A DNA stretch of 33,367 nt, taken from assembly GCA_944371315.1 (NCBI GenBank), contig CALVXN010000008.1:1-33367 (forward strand), given 5' to 3'. This stretch comes from an uncultured Bacilli bacterium. Its GTDB lineage: Bacteria; Bacillota_I; Bacilli_A; RF39; UBA660. Below are positions 14,844 to 21,722 of the stretch, piece after piece. Under the pieces are notes generated by a model. It was not told the DNA's origin and did no database searches. It saw nothing but the letters and a program-made list of their open reading frames with translations. The position numbers were made by a program, and so were the translations under genes. How positions within the stretch are numbered: position 1 is the stretch's first letter; each line of letters begins with the position of its first letter.

Positions 14844-15725
14844 ATGATTATAGGATCACATGTTAATTTTGGTAGTGAGCAATTATTAGGCTCTGCTAAA
14901 CAAGCTGTAAGTTTTGGAGCAAATACATTTATGTTTTATACTGGTGCTCCTCAAAATACAATTAGAAAAGATATAAAAGATGATTTAACTGATGAAGCAA
15001 TAAAATATATGAAAGAAAATAACATTGATATTAATAATGTAATATGTCATGCACCATATATTATTAATTTAGCAAATAAAGAAAAAGAGGATTCTTGGAA
15101 TTTTTCAATTAGTTTTTTGAAGAATGAAATAAATAGAATTACAAAAATGGGGATTAATTATATAGTAGTGCATCCTGGCAATGCATTAAAAATTGATAGA
15201 ATGGAAGCATTAAATAATATTGCAGAAGCTATCAATAATATAATTACCACAGAAACAATGCCAATGATACTTTTAGAAACTATGGCTGGAAAAGGGACAG
15301 AATGTGGAATAAATATATATGAAATAAATGAAATATTAAATAAAGTTAATTTAAAAGAAAAAGTTGGAGTATGTTTAGATACTTGTCATTTAAATGATTC
15401 TGGAATAGATATATCAAAGTTTGATGAATATTTAAATGAATTTGATGAAAAAATAGGAATTGAAAAAATAAAATGTGTTCATGTAAATGATAGTAAAAAT
15501 GAAATTGGAACACATAAAGATAGACATGCAAATTTAGGTTATGGAACAATAGGATTTGAAAACTTAATTAATGTTATTTATAATGCAAGATTAAAAAATG
15601 TTCCTAAAATATTAGAAACACCTTGGATTGGAGAATATCCTCCATATAAAATAGAAATAGATATGATAAAAAGTAAAAAATTTAATCCTAATTTAGAAGA
15701 AGAGGTAAATAAGTTATATGAATGA
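14844..15725 (+). CDS. nfo: Endonuclease IV (AP endonuclease)
   Basis: This 293-residue zinc-dependent AP endonuclease cleaves DNA 5' of abasic sites in base-excision repair. All nine metal ligands of the E. coli Nfo fold can be placed: His69 (CHAPY), His110 (VVHPG), Glu145 (LLETMAG), Asp179 and His182 (LDTCHL), His213 (VHVNDS), Asp226 and His228 (KDRHAN), Glu258 (LETPW). Length is near the usual 280-300. GGTGA at 14833 precedes ATG 14844. The stop codon is TGA, the only TGA terminator I find among intact genes here, and the last 12 bases overlap the convergent gene. In B. subtilis nfo (yqfS) neighbours yqfT, a DUF2624 gene, as appears to be the case here. Confidence 0.96.
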   Translation: MIIGSHVNFGSEQLLGSAKQAVSFGANTFMFYTGAPQNTIRKDIKDDLTDEAIKYMKENNIDINNVICHAPYIINLANKEKEDSWNFSISFLKNEINRITKMGINYIVVHPGNALKIDRMEALNNIAEAINNIITTETMPMILLETMAGKGTECGINIYEINEILNKVNLKEKVGVCLDTCHLNDSGIDISKFDEYLNEFDEKIGIEKIKCVHVNDSKNEIGTHKDRHANLGYGTIGFENLINVIYNARLKNVPKILETPWIGEYPPYKIEIDMIKSKKFNPNLEEEVNKLYE

Positions 15726-15974
15726 TTTAAATTTTTGATAATATTCATCAAAAATTTTTTTAACTTTGTAAAAATTTTCTTCACTAAATTGGTTTTTATA
15801 ACGATTTATATCAAATACATTAGGATTTTTTAAAATGTCTTGCCAATTTTTCTTTAAAAATTCATAAGTAAAATTTAACTCATTTTCTGATAAAAACACA
15901 TTTTTTTTAATGGCAAAATTGTTAACATCTTCTTTTTTTAACATACTCATATATCTTTCAATTATATTATACAT
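15714..15974 (-). CDS. DUF2624 (YqfT-like) small protein
   Basis: This is an 86-residue helical protein with no catalytic motif or membrane helix. It resembles the DUF2624/YqfT pattern: NIIERYMSMLKKEDVNNFA at the start (a helix followed by a phrase like LTPEELI-YGK in Bacillus), then two helices separated by NVFDINRYK. The nfo (yqfS) neighbour supports it, since yqfT adjoins nfo in B. subtilis. The start is ATG at 15974 because AGGTG lies at 15985-15981 on this strand; the GTG at 15983 is inside it. It converges on nfo with a 12-base overlap and diverges from the PBP gene by only 17 bases, so its promoter lies inside that gene's first codons. B. subtilis YqfT is of unknown function. Confidence 0.7.
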   Translation of the reverse strand: MYNIIERYMSMLKKEDVNNFAIKKNVFLSENELNFTYEFLKKNWQDILKNPNVFDINRYKNQFSEENFYKVKKIFDEYYQKFKSFI

Positions 15975-15990
15975 GCATATCACCTAATAT

Positions 15991-16020
15991 ATTGTATGAA
16001 TTAGTCTTAAAAAACAATAC
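15991..16020 (-). promoter_or_regulatory. Candidate sigma-E-like promoter of the DUF2624 gene
   Basis: On the minus strand CATACAAT (15998 to 15991) matches the consensus -10 of sporulation sigma-E, preceded after 14 bases by GTATTGTT (16020 to 16013), a 6 of 8 match to its -35. A sigma-A reading (TACAAT with TTGTTT at 15 bases) is also possible. It lies inside the start of the divergent PBP gene. Confidence 0.4.
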
Positions 16021-17971
16021 TAATAATATGAAAAATGGTAATAAGAAATATTATATTATAATATGTTTATTGTTTGAAATTTTAACTATTAGATTGTTTT
16101 TTATATATAGTAATTCTGATTATTATAAAGATATTCTAGAAAAAAAGACTTTAATATATGTAAATGGTAGTAGTGCACCAAGGGGAAAAATATTAGATAC
16201 TAATGGTAAAGTTTTAGTAGATAATATTGGAGTAAAAACAATTTATTATAATAAGTTAAAAGAAATTGATAAAAATGAAGAAATTGAAATATCATATAAA
16301 TTAGCTAATATTTTAACCATAAATGAAGCAAGTAGTGATGTATTAAAAGAATTTTGGTTAGTATTAAATAATAATGGTAAGGAATTGATAACTGATGAAG
16401 AATATGAACTTTTAAATGAAAGAAAGTTAACAAATGATGATTTAGAAAGTAAAAAAAGAGAAAGAATAACTGATGAAATGTTAGAAAACTTTAATTATAT
16501 AGATAAAAAAGCAGCAAATATATATGATTTAATGAATGATGGATACAATTATAGCAAAAAAGAAATATTAAGAAATGTAGCAGAAGAAGAATATGCAAAA
16601 GTTATTGAAAGTAATATACCGGGTATTACTGGTGAATTATCATGGGAAAGAAAGTATTTATATGAGGATACTTTAAAAAATATTTTAGGAAGAATAGGAA
16701 GTATACCTAAAGAATTAAAAGATGAATATTTAAATAATGGTTATGAACTTACAGATATAGTAGGATTAAGTTATTTAGAATACCAATACGAAGAATATTT
16801 AAAAGGAACAAAGGCTAAATATTTAGTAAATAATGATAATACTTTAACTATGGTTGAAGAAGAAAAAAGAGGTAATGATTTAGTTTTATCAATAGATATA
16901 GATATTCAGTTAAAAGTTGAAGAGATATTAAAAGATAAAATATTACTAGGAAAAAAATATCCAAATACAGATTATTATAAAGATAGTTATGCATTAGTAA
17001 GTAATCCAAATACAGGAAATATTATTGCGATTGCAGGAATTAGACATAATAGTGATGATTCATGGAGTGATATAAGTTTAAATAATATAAATAAATCATT
17101 TACTGTTGGTTCAGTAGTTAAAGCTGCTACAATAGCGGTAGGTTATGACAATAATTTAATTGAAATGGGAAAATATTTAAATGATGGATGTGTAAAATTG
17201 TATTTAGTTCCGCAAAAATGTAGTTTTAAAAAATTAGGAAAAATTAATGATTTAACAGCTCTAGCTATGTCATCAAATTATTATCAATATTTAATAGCTA
17301 TTGGCATTACGGGAAATACTTATAAACCTAATATTAAGTTAAATGCTAATGAAACTCACTTTAAAATATATAGAGATATGTTAGCAAGTTTTGGTTTAGG
17401 AGTCCAAACAGGAATTGATTTACCTAATGAATCAGTTGGAATTATTGGATCAACTATTGCTGATGATTTATTATTAAATTTAGCTATTGGACAGTATGAT
17501 ACATATACACCAGTTGAGGTCTTACAATATATTAATAGTGTTGCAACTGGTAATAGAATATCATTATCATTAATGAAAGAAATAAAAGATAATGATGATA
17601 TTATTTTAAAAAATGAGGTTAATGTATTGAATAAAGTTGCTTTAGATGATGTATATTTAAATAGAATAAGAGAAGGATTAAAGCTAGTTTTAAGTGAAGG
17701 AACAGGAAAAATATATGTTAATAAAGAAATTAATGCTGCTGGTAAAACTGGAACTAGTGAATCATTTTATGATTCTGATAACGATGGAGCAGTAGATGTA
17801 TCAACTATTTCTTCAACCTTTGCAGGATATTTTCCAGCAGATAACCCAGAATATAGTGTAGTTGTAATAACTCCAAATATATCACATAATAATGGTGCTA
17901 ATGATACGATGTATTATGGCGCAAGCAAAATAACAAAAGATATAACTAATTATTTAAGTGAAAACTATTAG
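15992..17971 (+). CDS. Class B penicillin-binding protein (transpeptidase)
   Basis: This is a 659-residue cell-wall transpeptidase anchored by one N-terminal helix (about residues 20-40) with its enzyme domain outside. A dimerisation region (about 55-290), rich in Lys/Glu, includes GKILDTNGKVL near 67-77 and NILGRIGSIPKE near 228. Catalytic motifs: SVVK (Ser374 nucleophile, Lys377), SSN (427-429) and KTGT (585-588). The layout is that of PBP2B/FtsI-type proteins, so septal or elongation cross-linking is expected; which one is not decidable here. The start is unclear: TTG at 15992 has no ribosome site and the next Met (16028) has none either. It may be leaderless or translated weakly. It shares a 17-base divergent gap with the DUF2624 gene. 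Confidence 0.92.
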   Translation: MYELVLKNNTNNMKNGNKKYYIIICLLFEILTIRLFFIYSNSDYYKDILEKKTLIYVNGSSAPRGKILDTNGKVLVDNIGVKTIYYNKLKEIDKNEEIEISYKLANILTINEASSDVLKEFWLVLNNNGKELITDEEYELLNERKLTNDDLESKKRERITDEMLENFNYIDKKAANIYDLMNDGYNYSKKEILRNVAEEEYAKVIESNIPGITGELSWERKYLYEDTLKNILGRIGSIPKELKDEYLNNGYELTDIVGLSYLEYQYEEYLKGTKAKYLVNNDNTLTMVEEEKRGNDLVLSIDIDIQLKVEEILKDKILLGKKYPNTDYYKDSYALVSNPNTGNIIAIAGIRHNSDDSWSDISLNNINKSFTVGSVVKAATIAVGYDNNLIEMGKYLNDGCVKLYLVPQKCSFKKLGKINDLTALAMSSNYYQYLIAIGITGNTYKPNIKLNANETHFKIYRDMLASFGLGVQTGIDLPNESVGIIGSTIADDLLLNLAIGQYDTYTPVEVLQYINSVATGNRISLSLMKEIKDNDDIILKNEVNVLNKVALDDVYLNRIREGLKLVLSEGTGKIYVNKEINAAGKTGTSESFYDSDNDGAVDVSTISSTFAGYFPADNPEYSVVVITPNISHNNGANDTMYYGASKITKDITNYLSENY

Positions 17972-18000
17972 GGAAATACTATAAAATTTAACTATTTTTA

Positions 18001-18028
18001 TTGAAAATTATAAAAATTTTGATATAAT
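18001..18028 (+). promoter_or_regulatory. Promoter of rpmG-efp
   Basis: TTGAAA at 18001-18006 and TATAAT at 18023-18028 are 16 bases apart, with AAGGAGGG about 20 bases later. Confidence 0.78.
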
Positions 18029-18060
18029 TATAGAGAACTTGTTAGTAAGGAGGGAATTTT

Positions 18061-18225
18061 ATGGCAAAAAAAGAAAATCGTAGTGAAGTAACTATGAGAT
18101 GCTCTGTTTGTGGTTTTCAATTACGCCCTGTTAGTAAAAATAAAAAAAATACTCCGGACCGTCTTGAAATAAATAGATATTGTCCAAAATGTAGAAAGAC
18201 TCAAATTGCAAAAGAAAAAAAATAA
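18061..18225 (+). CDS. rpmG: 50S ribosomal protein L33
   Basis: This is a 54-residue zinc-ribbon ribosomal protein. The two Cys pairs Cys14/Cys17 (CSVCG) and Cys41/Cys44 (CPKC) make it the zinc-binding C+ form. NTPDRLEINRYCPKC is the family core. A strong AAGGAGGG precedes ATG 18061. It is followed 20 bases later by efp, an arrangement that places two translation genes on one transcript. A C-minus paralog may exist elsewhere, as in many Bacilli, to replace this copy under zinc limitation. Confidence 0.95.
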   Translation: MAKKENRSEVTMRCSVCGFQLRPVSKNKKNTPDRLEINRYCPKCRKTQIAKEKK

Positions 18226-18245
18226 AGAAAGAGTGAGTGAGTTTA

Positions 18246-18806
18246 ATGGATATAAATATTAATGATATTAAAAATGGTATGACTATTATTATGGATGGAA
18301 ATCTATATACAATAGTAGAATTCCAACATGTTAAACCAGGTAAAGGTCCAGCTTTTGTTAGAATTAAAAGAAGAAATTTAAGAACTGGTGCAGTAACAGA
18401 AGATACATTTAATACGAATATTAAAATAACTAAGGCACATATTGAAAAAGTAAAAGCTCAATATTTATATAAAATGGGTGATGCTTTGGTATTTATGAAT
18501 TCTACAACATATGAACAAATTGAAATACCAGAAACTATTTTAAAAGATAGTATTGCATTCATAAAAGAAGGCCTTGAAATAGATATAGATTTTTATGAAG
18601 GAGAAATAATAGGAATTACTTTACCTGAAAAAATAGAATTTGAAGTTATTGAAACAGAACCAGCAGTTAAGGGTAATACAGCTACTAATGCAAGTAAAGA
18701 TGCGAAAATAGAAACAGGTTATACTGTAAAAGTTCCTTTATTTATAAATGAAGGAGAAAAAATAATCATATCTACAAAAGATGGAAAATATTCAGGAAGA
18801 GCATAA
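18246..18806 (+). CDS. efp: Elongation factor P
   Basis: This is a 186-residue, three-domain translation factor that rescues ribosomes stalled on polyproline. Domain I has KPGKGPAF with Lys33 at the tip, the residue modified in B. subtilis (5-aminopentanol) and E. coli (lysylation). Residues about 65-125 form the OB domain II, and the C-terminal domain III ends with STKDGKYSGRA, the usual family ending. I choose ATG 18246; the GTG at 18237 gives three extra residues and lacks support. No modification enzyme gene is visible nearby. The terminator begins inside the last codons. Confidence 0.97.
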   Translation: MDININDIKNGMTIIMDGNLYTIVEFQHVKPGKGPAFVRIKRRNLRTGAVTEDTFNTNIKITKAHIEKVKAQYLYKMGDALVFMNSTTYEQIEIPETILKDSIAFIKEGLEIDIDFYEGEIIGITLPEKIEFEVIETEPAVKGNTATNASKDAKIETGYTVKVPLFINEGEKIIISTKDGKYSGRA

Positions 18807-18821
18807 CATGTTCTTTTTTTT
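18797..18821 (+). terminator. efp terminator
   Basis: An 8-bp stem (AAGAGCAT at 18797-18804 with ATGTTCTT at 18808-18815, one G-T pair, loop AAC) runs straight into a T-run to 18821. It spans the efp stop codon and reaches the last bases of the convergent gene. Confidence 0.75.
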
Positions 18822-19692
18822 ATTGAGAAAAAGATAATTTTTGAACATGTTTAGAAATATCAACATCTGAAATAAAGTTTTTAATTAAGTCTTTTAGTTG
18901 ATTGTCTATATCAATATTTGCAATTATATTATTTAGATTATCTAATAAAGAATTGTTATAATAAGCTAATATTTTCATATAAAAAATTAGATATAATATT
19001 TCTAATAAAGAAAGTTTATTTTTTTCTAAATAGCTTTTAATTTGTTCAAATTTTATTTGTGCTATTAAAGAAATTTCAAATGCATTTTTAATATTTGTTT
19101 TTAAACAGTCTATTGTAGAAATTAATTCCTTAGGAATATTTAAATCATTACTTAATAAATAATGTTCAACATATGGGAACATAAAAGAAAAAGTCCCTTT
19201 CATATTTATGAAACTTTTTTTGGAAATAATAGATGGATTTTTTTGTAAAAACATTTCAAATAATATAAGGGTCAAAATTAAATTTTCAAAGTGAAATTGA
19301 GAATATATTTCAAATTTGCTAGATGTATTAAACATTTGAGGAGATTTAGCTTTCAAAATTTCTGTAATTATTTCATTTAATTTTAATGATATTCTTGTAT
19401 ATATTTGGTTATTTTCACTTTGTATCAAAGCAAAGTCGTTACTAGAATTATTAAAATATTCTAATTTTTTTAATAATGCTAATATTAAATCTTTATCATT
19501 AGCTAATTTTATATAATATAAATCTTCATTTTCTATTGCTTGTTTTAATTCTTCTAATGTAGAGGTTAAAGAAGAATAATTATTTGATGATTCTAAATCT
19601 TCTAATTTTTTATAATTATCAAGTGTATTACTTGCTAATGCTACTAATTTTTTTAAAACGTTATTTAAGTAAAAAATTAAATTTTCATTCAT
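18820..19692 (-). CDS. Helical hypothetical protein, unknown
   Basis: This is a 290-residue protein that I do not recognise. It looks all-helical: Leu, Ile, Asn, Lys and Ser rich, with no Cys and a repeated heptad-like pattern in the first 80 residues (LEDLESSNN, LEELKQAIENEDLYY). No signal peptide, no transmembrane helix of standard length except a weak hydrophobic stretch around 135-150 (LILTLILFEMFL). No recognisable catalytic or nucleotide-binding motif. AAAGGAG lies before the ATG at 19692. It sits downstream of the DUF4282-like gene on the same strand, separated by a terminator, and converges with efp. Nothing in the context suggests a role. Confidence 0.75.
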   Translation of the reverse strand: MNENLIFYLNNVLKKLVALASNTLDNYKKLEDLESSNNYSSLTSTLEELKQAIENEDLYYIKLANDKDLILALLKKLEYFNNSSNDFALIQSENNQIYTRISLKLNEIITEILKAKSPQMFNTSSKFEIYSQFHFENLILTLILFEMFLQKNPSIISKKSFINMKGTFSFMFPYVEHYLLSNDLNIPKELISTIDCLKTNIKNAFEISLIAQIKFEQIKSYLEKNKLSLLEILYLIFYMKILAYYNNSLLDNLNNIIANIDIDNQLKDLIKNFISDVDISKHVQKLSFSQ

Positions 19693-19754
19693 AGTAACTC
19701 CTTTACAAATTTATAATAAGTTATTTTAGCATATTATAAATTTTATAGCAAAAT

Positions 19755-19775
19755 AAAAAAGCTATTTCTAGCTTT
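19755..19775 (-). terminator. Terminator of the DUF4282-like gene
   Basis: On the minus strand AAAGCTA and TAGCTTT pair with the stable tetraloop GAAA between them (19758-19775), followed by Ts. The stop codon of the gene is part of the loop-proximal stem. Confidence 0.82.
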
Positions 19776-20226
19776 CCTTTGTTTCACTATGTTTAGTTGT
19801 TTTTTCTTTATCTTTATCTTTTTCTTTTTTTGTATTATCACTTATTATTTTTGTATTTTTCCAAATCATTACTAATATTAATGAAGCTTCATAAACAATT
19901 CTAATAATTACTGGGCCAATAATTAATATTAATAGGAAAGATATAAAGTTAATTGTGATAAAATTAAATGAAAACAATATTATAAATATAGTTCCAATTA
20001 AATAAACTATTTTCAAGATTGGTTCAATTAACATTATTCTAAAATCAAGAAGATCTCTTAATTTTTTTAAATTGTCACTTAATTTATTATTTGTTTTAAT
20101 AAATAAAAAATATACTAAAATTCCTCCGATAATAGATAATATTAATGCTACAATAGTCCAAATAGCCATTCCTTGTAATGAATTTGAAACGCTATATATA
20201 TCATTATAGCCATAACCATAGTTCAT
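19768..20226 (-). CDS. DUF4282-like multi-pass membrane protein
   Basis: This is a 152-residue membrane protein. Helix 1 (about 20-43) is followed by a short charged loop (KLSDNLKKLRDLLDFRIM), then two helices (about 68-88 and 92-118), and a highly charged Lys/Asp tail (from about 128). The core FRIMLIEPILKIVYLIG plus RIVYEASLILVMIWKNTKII follows the DUF4282 pattern, in which two hydrophobic helices end in R-YE--L--F---N. DUF4282 proteins are of unknown function. AAAGGAG precedes ATG 20226. It has its own promoter. The N-terminus is Tyr/Gly rich (MNYGYGYNDIY), a further oddity. Confidence 0.72.
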   Translation of the reverse strand: MNYGYGYNDIYSVSNSLQGMAIWTIVALILSIIGGILVYFLFIKTNNKLSDNLKKLRDLLDFRIMLIEPILKIVYLIGTIFIILFSFNFITINFISFLLILIIGPVIIRIVYEASLILVMIWKNTKIISDNTKKEKDKDKEKTTKHSETKES

Positions 20227-20249
20227 TCTAACAACTCCTTTCTAAAAAT

Positions 20250-20278
20250 ATATTATCATTTTAGTTAATTTTTTACAA
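20250..20278 (-). promoter_or_regulatory. Promoter of the DUF4282-like gene
   Basis: On the minus strand TTGTAA (20278 to 20273) and TAATAT (20255 to 20250) are 17 bases apart, just downstream of the tRNA-Arg(TCT) terminator. Confidence 0.65.
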
Positions 20279-20279
20279 T

Positions 20280-20304
20280 AAAAAACTACTAAAAATTAGT
20301 AGTT
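20280..20304 (-). terminator. Terminator of tRNA-Arg(TCT)
   Basis: On the minus strand AACTACTA (20304 to 20297) pairs with TAGTAGTT (20291 to 20284) and is followed by Ts. It lies 12 bases after the tRNA CCA end. Confidence 0.82.
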
Positions 20305-20316
20305 GTAATCAACAAT

Positions 20317-20393
20317 TGGTGTCCTCGAAGCGATTCGAACGCTTGACCGTACGCTTAGAAGGCGTATGCTCTATCCAGCTGAGCTACGAGGAC
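20317..20393 (-). tRNA. tRNA-Arg (anticodon TCT)
   Basis: On the minus strand the acceptor stem GTCCTCG (20393 to 20387) pairs with CGAGGAC (20327 to 20321), the anticodon stem TACGC/GCGTA encloses CTTCTAA with anticodon TCT, and the T arm has TTCGAAT. An encoded CCA is at 20319 to 20317. It reads AGA, apparently the main Arg codon here. Its acceptor stem is identical to that of the tRNA-Arg(CCT) at 15-90. Confidence 0.98.
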
Positions 20394-20402
20394 ATCAACT
20401 AA

Positions 20403-20431
20403 ATTATAGTATATTAAATTTATTTTTTCAA
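20403..20431 (-). promoter_or_regulatory. Promoter of tRNA-Arg(TCT)
   Basis: On the minus strand TTGAAA (20431 to 20426) and a perfect TATAAT (20408 to 20403) are 17 bases apart, directly ahead of the tRNA. Confidence 0.85.
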
Positions 20432-20449
20432 GTTAAAAATGAAAAAAAC

Positions 20450-21385
20450 TTATTTTTCTGCAAAACTTAACGTATCATTACTATCAGGATAATTAAATAA
20501 AACTTCCTCAATGCCGTAACTATCACGCATGGATAAAGCAATTGAATATTTTACCTCTTCAAGCATTTCTTTATCATTAATATTAGCAATTAAATAATTA
20601 TCAAATGAAAGAGAAATGCTATTTTCGAGTAGTTCATAATTTGACAAATTAGTTGATGCAGCAAGATAACTAATTAAATTGGTATGATATATAGGAGTAG
20701 ATTTTAACTCTTTAATTATAATTTCGGCTTTTTCTATATTTTCATTAGAAACTTTTGTGACAGGAACATAATAGTAATAATCATTGTATTTGCTTAGATA
20801 ATATATAGTAGTTTTACTGGTATCTTTTATAGAATCTAGATTATATATTTTATTAATTCCATAATTTTTATCAAAATAAGTAGGTAATTTTTGATTAGAA
20901 TTTGGTAATTTAGATAAAATCTCTCCTTCAACAAGAATACAAATTTTTTTAATTTCCGATAACTCAGTTAAAGAATAAATAATAGCTTCAAGCATTTTTT
21001 TTTCATTGTCCTTATTAACATTTAATAATTCCTTGCTAAAATTAATAGTTAATATTTCATTTTCTAATTTTAAATCTAAAACTTTGGTATTACTTGGAAT
21101 AATTGCTTTAAAGCCTTCCCTAACATAACTAGATTTTTTACTATCTATTGTGAGAGATTCAATAATTTCTTTTATTAAATCTGTAGTATTTTCGCTTTCC
21201 TTAATTATAGAAGTTCTTGCGATATATTCCATGCTATCTAATAAAAAGATTGGCATTTCATCTTTAGAAATATAAGATAAGGATTCTTTTATTGGGGTAG
21301 TAGTAGGGAAAAAATAAATAATTAGCAAAATAAATAATGCTAAAGTAGCAATCATAATTCTTCTTAAAGAAGCTTTTTTAATCAT
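20450..21385 (-). CDS. gerM: GerM-like protein with two GerMN domains
   Basis: This is a 311-residue protein with an N-terminal membrane helix (about residues 10-28) and two GerMN (sporulation and spore germination) repeats, roughly 85-160 and 195-300. Both contain the strand-helix pattern with L-V-FS-EL or ISLSFDN. In B. subtilis GerM is made in the mother cell, lies between the spore membranes and is needed for engulfment-complex function and germination. The Bacillus protein is a lipoprotein; here no Cys follows the helix, so it is helix-anchored instead. gerE is directly upstream on the same strand, as in B. subtilis where gerE and gerM lie a few genes apart. The gerE terminator separates them, so a separate promoter is implied. 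Confidence 0.85.
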   Translation of the reverse strand: MIKKASLRRIMIATLALFILLIIYFFPTTTPIKESLSYISKDEMPIFLLDSMEYIARTSIIKESENTTDLIKEIIESLTIDSKKSSYVREGFKAIIPSNTKVLDLKLENEILTINFSKELLNVNKDNEKKMLEAIIYSLTELSEIKKICILVEGEILSKLPNSNQKLPTYFDKNYGINKIYNLDSIKDTSKTTIYYLSKYNDYYYYVPVTKVSNENIEKAEIIIKELKSTPIYHTNLISYLAASTNLSNYELLENSISLSFDNYLIANINDKEMLEEVKYSIALSMRDSYGIEEVLFNYPDSNDTLSFAEK

Positions 21386-21418
21386 AATATAACCTCAATT
21401 AAATTATATTTTTAATAT

Positions 21419-21440
21419 AAAAAAAAAGACCGAAGTCTTT
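21419..21440 (-). terminator. gerE terminator with TTCG tetraloop
   Basis: On the minus strand AAAGAC and GTCTTT pair with a TTCG loop (21440 to 21425), followed by a long T-run. It lies immediately after the gerE stop codon. Confidence 0.9.
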
Positions 21441-21441
21441 A

Positions 21442-21648
21442 TTAAATTACTATTTCTCCAAGCTTTATTAGTTCAACAACTGCTTGAGCGCGACCTTTTA
21501 CTCCTAATTTTTGAATAGCATTAGAAATATGATTGCGAACAGTTTTTTCACTAATATCTAATAAATTAGCTATTTCTTCGGTAGTTTTATTCAATACTAA
21601 TAAATTAAAAACTTCTTGTTCTCTATCAGTTAATATTTTTTTCTTCAT
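21442..21648 (-). CDS. gerE: GerE, LuxR-type late sporulation regulator
   Basis: This is a 68-residue stand-alone LuxR-type helix-turn-helix, close in length and sequence to B. subtilis GerE (74 residues): LTDREQEVFNLLV, then NKTTEEIANLLDISEKTV with the recognition helix RNHISNAIQKLGVKGRAQAVVEL. No receiver domain. In B. subtilis GerE is a mother-cell DNA-binding protein that activates and represses late coat genes with sigma-K. AAAGGA precedes ATG 21648. Upstream is a CATAAAATA box in the sigma-K arrangement. The gene is followed by its own strong terminator and then gerM. Presence of gerE strongly implies a full coat programme. Confidence 0.96.
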   Translation of the reverse strand: MKKKILTDREQEVFNLLVLNKTTEEIANLLDISEKTVRNHISNAIQKLGVKGRAQAVVELIKLGEIVI

Positions 21649-21673
21649 AATAATTCCTTTCTCAAATAAAATA

Positions 21674-21709
21674 ACTTCATAATATTTTATGAAGTATTTT
21701 TTTTAAAGT
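21674..21709 (-). promoter_or_regulatory. Candidate sigma-K promoter of gerE, inside an inverted repeat
   Basis: On the minus strand AC (21709-21708), a 16-base spacer, then CATAAAATA (21691 to 21683) matches the AC-N16-CATAnnnTA pattern of sigma-K. The box lies in an inverted repeat ACTTCATAA/TTATGAAGT (21674-21695). That repeat could also serve as a terminator after spoIIIAH or as a protein-binding site. Confidence 0.5.
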
Positions 21710-21722
21710 GAATTATTTTTAT

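Noticed and set aside
15346-15549. Minus-strand open frame inside nfo with many Phe, His and Leu
   Set aside because: It is the reverse of codons for conserved Nfo residues; the composition is an artefact of complementing AT-rich coding DNA.
15725-15840. Reading through the TGA at the end of nfo as Trp
   Set aside because: The encoded protein is complete at the TGA, TGG is used for Trp throughout, and the extension would run over the convergent gene without conserved content.
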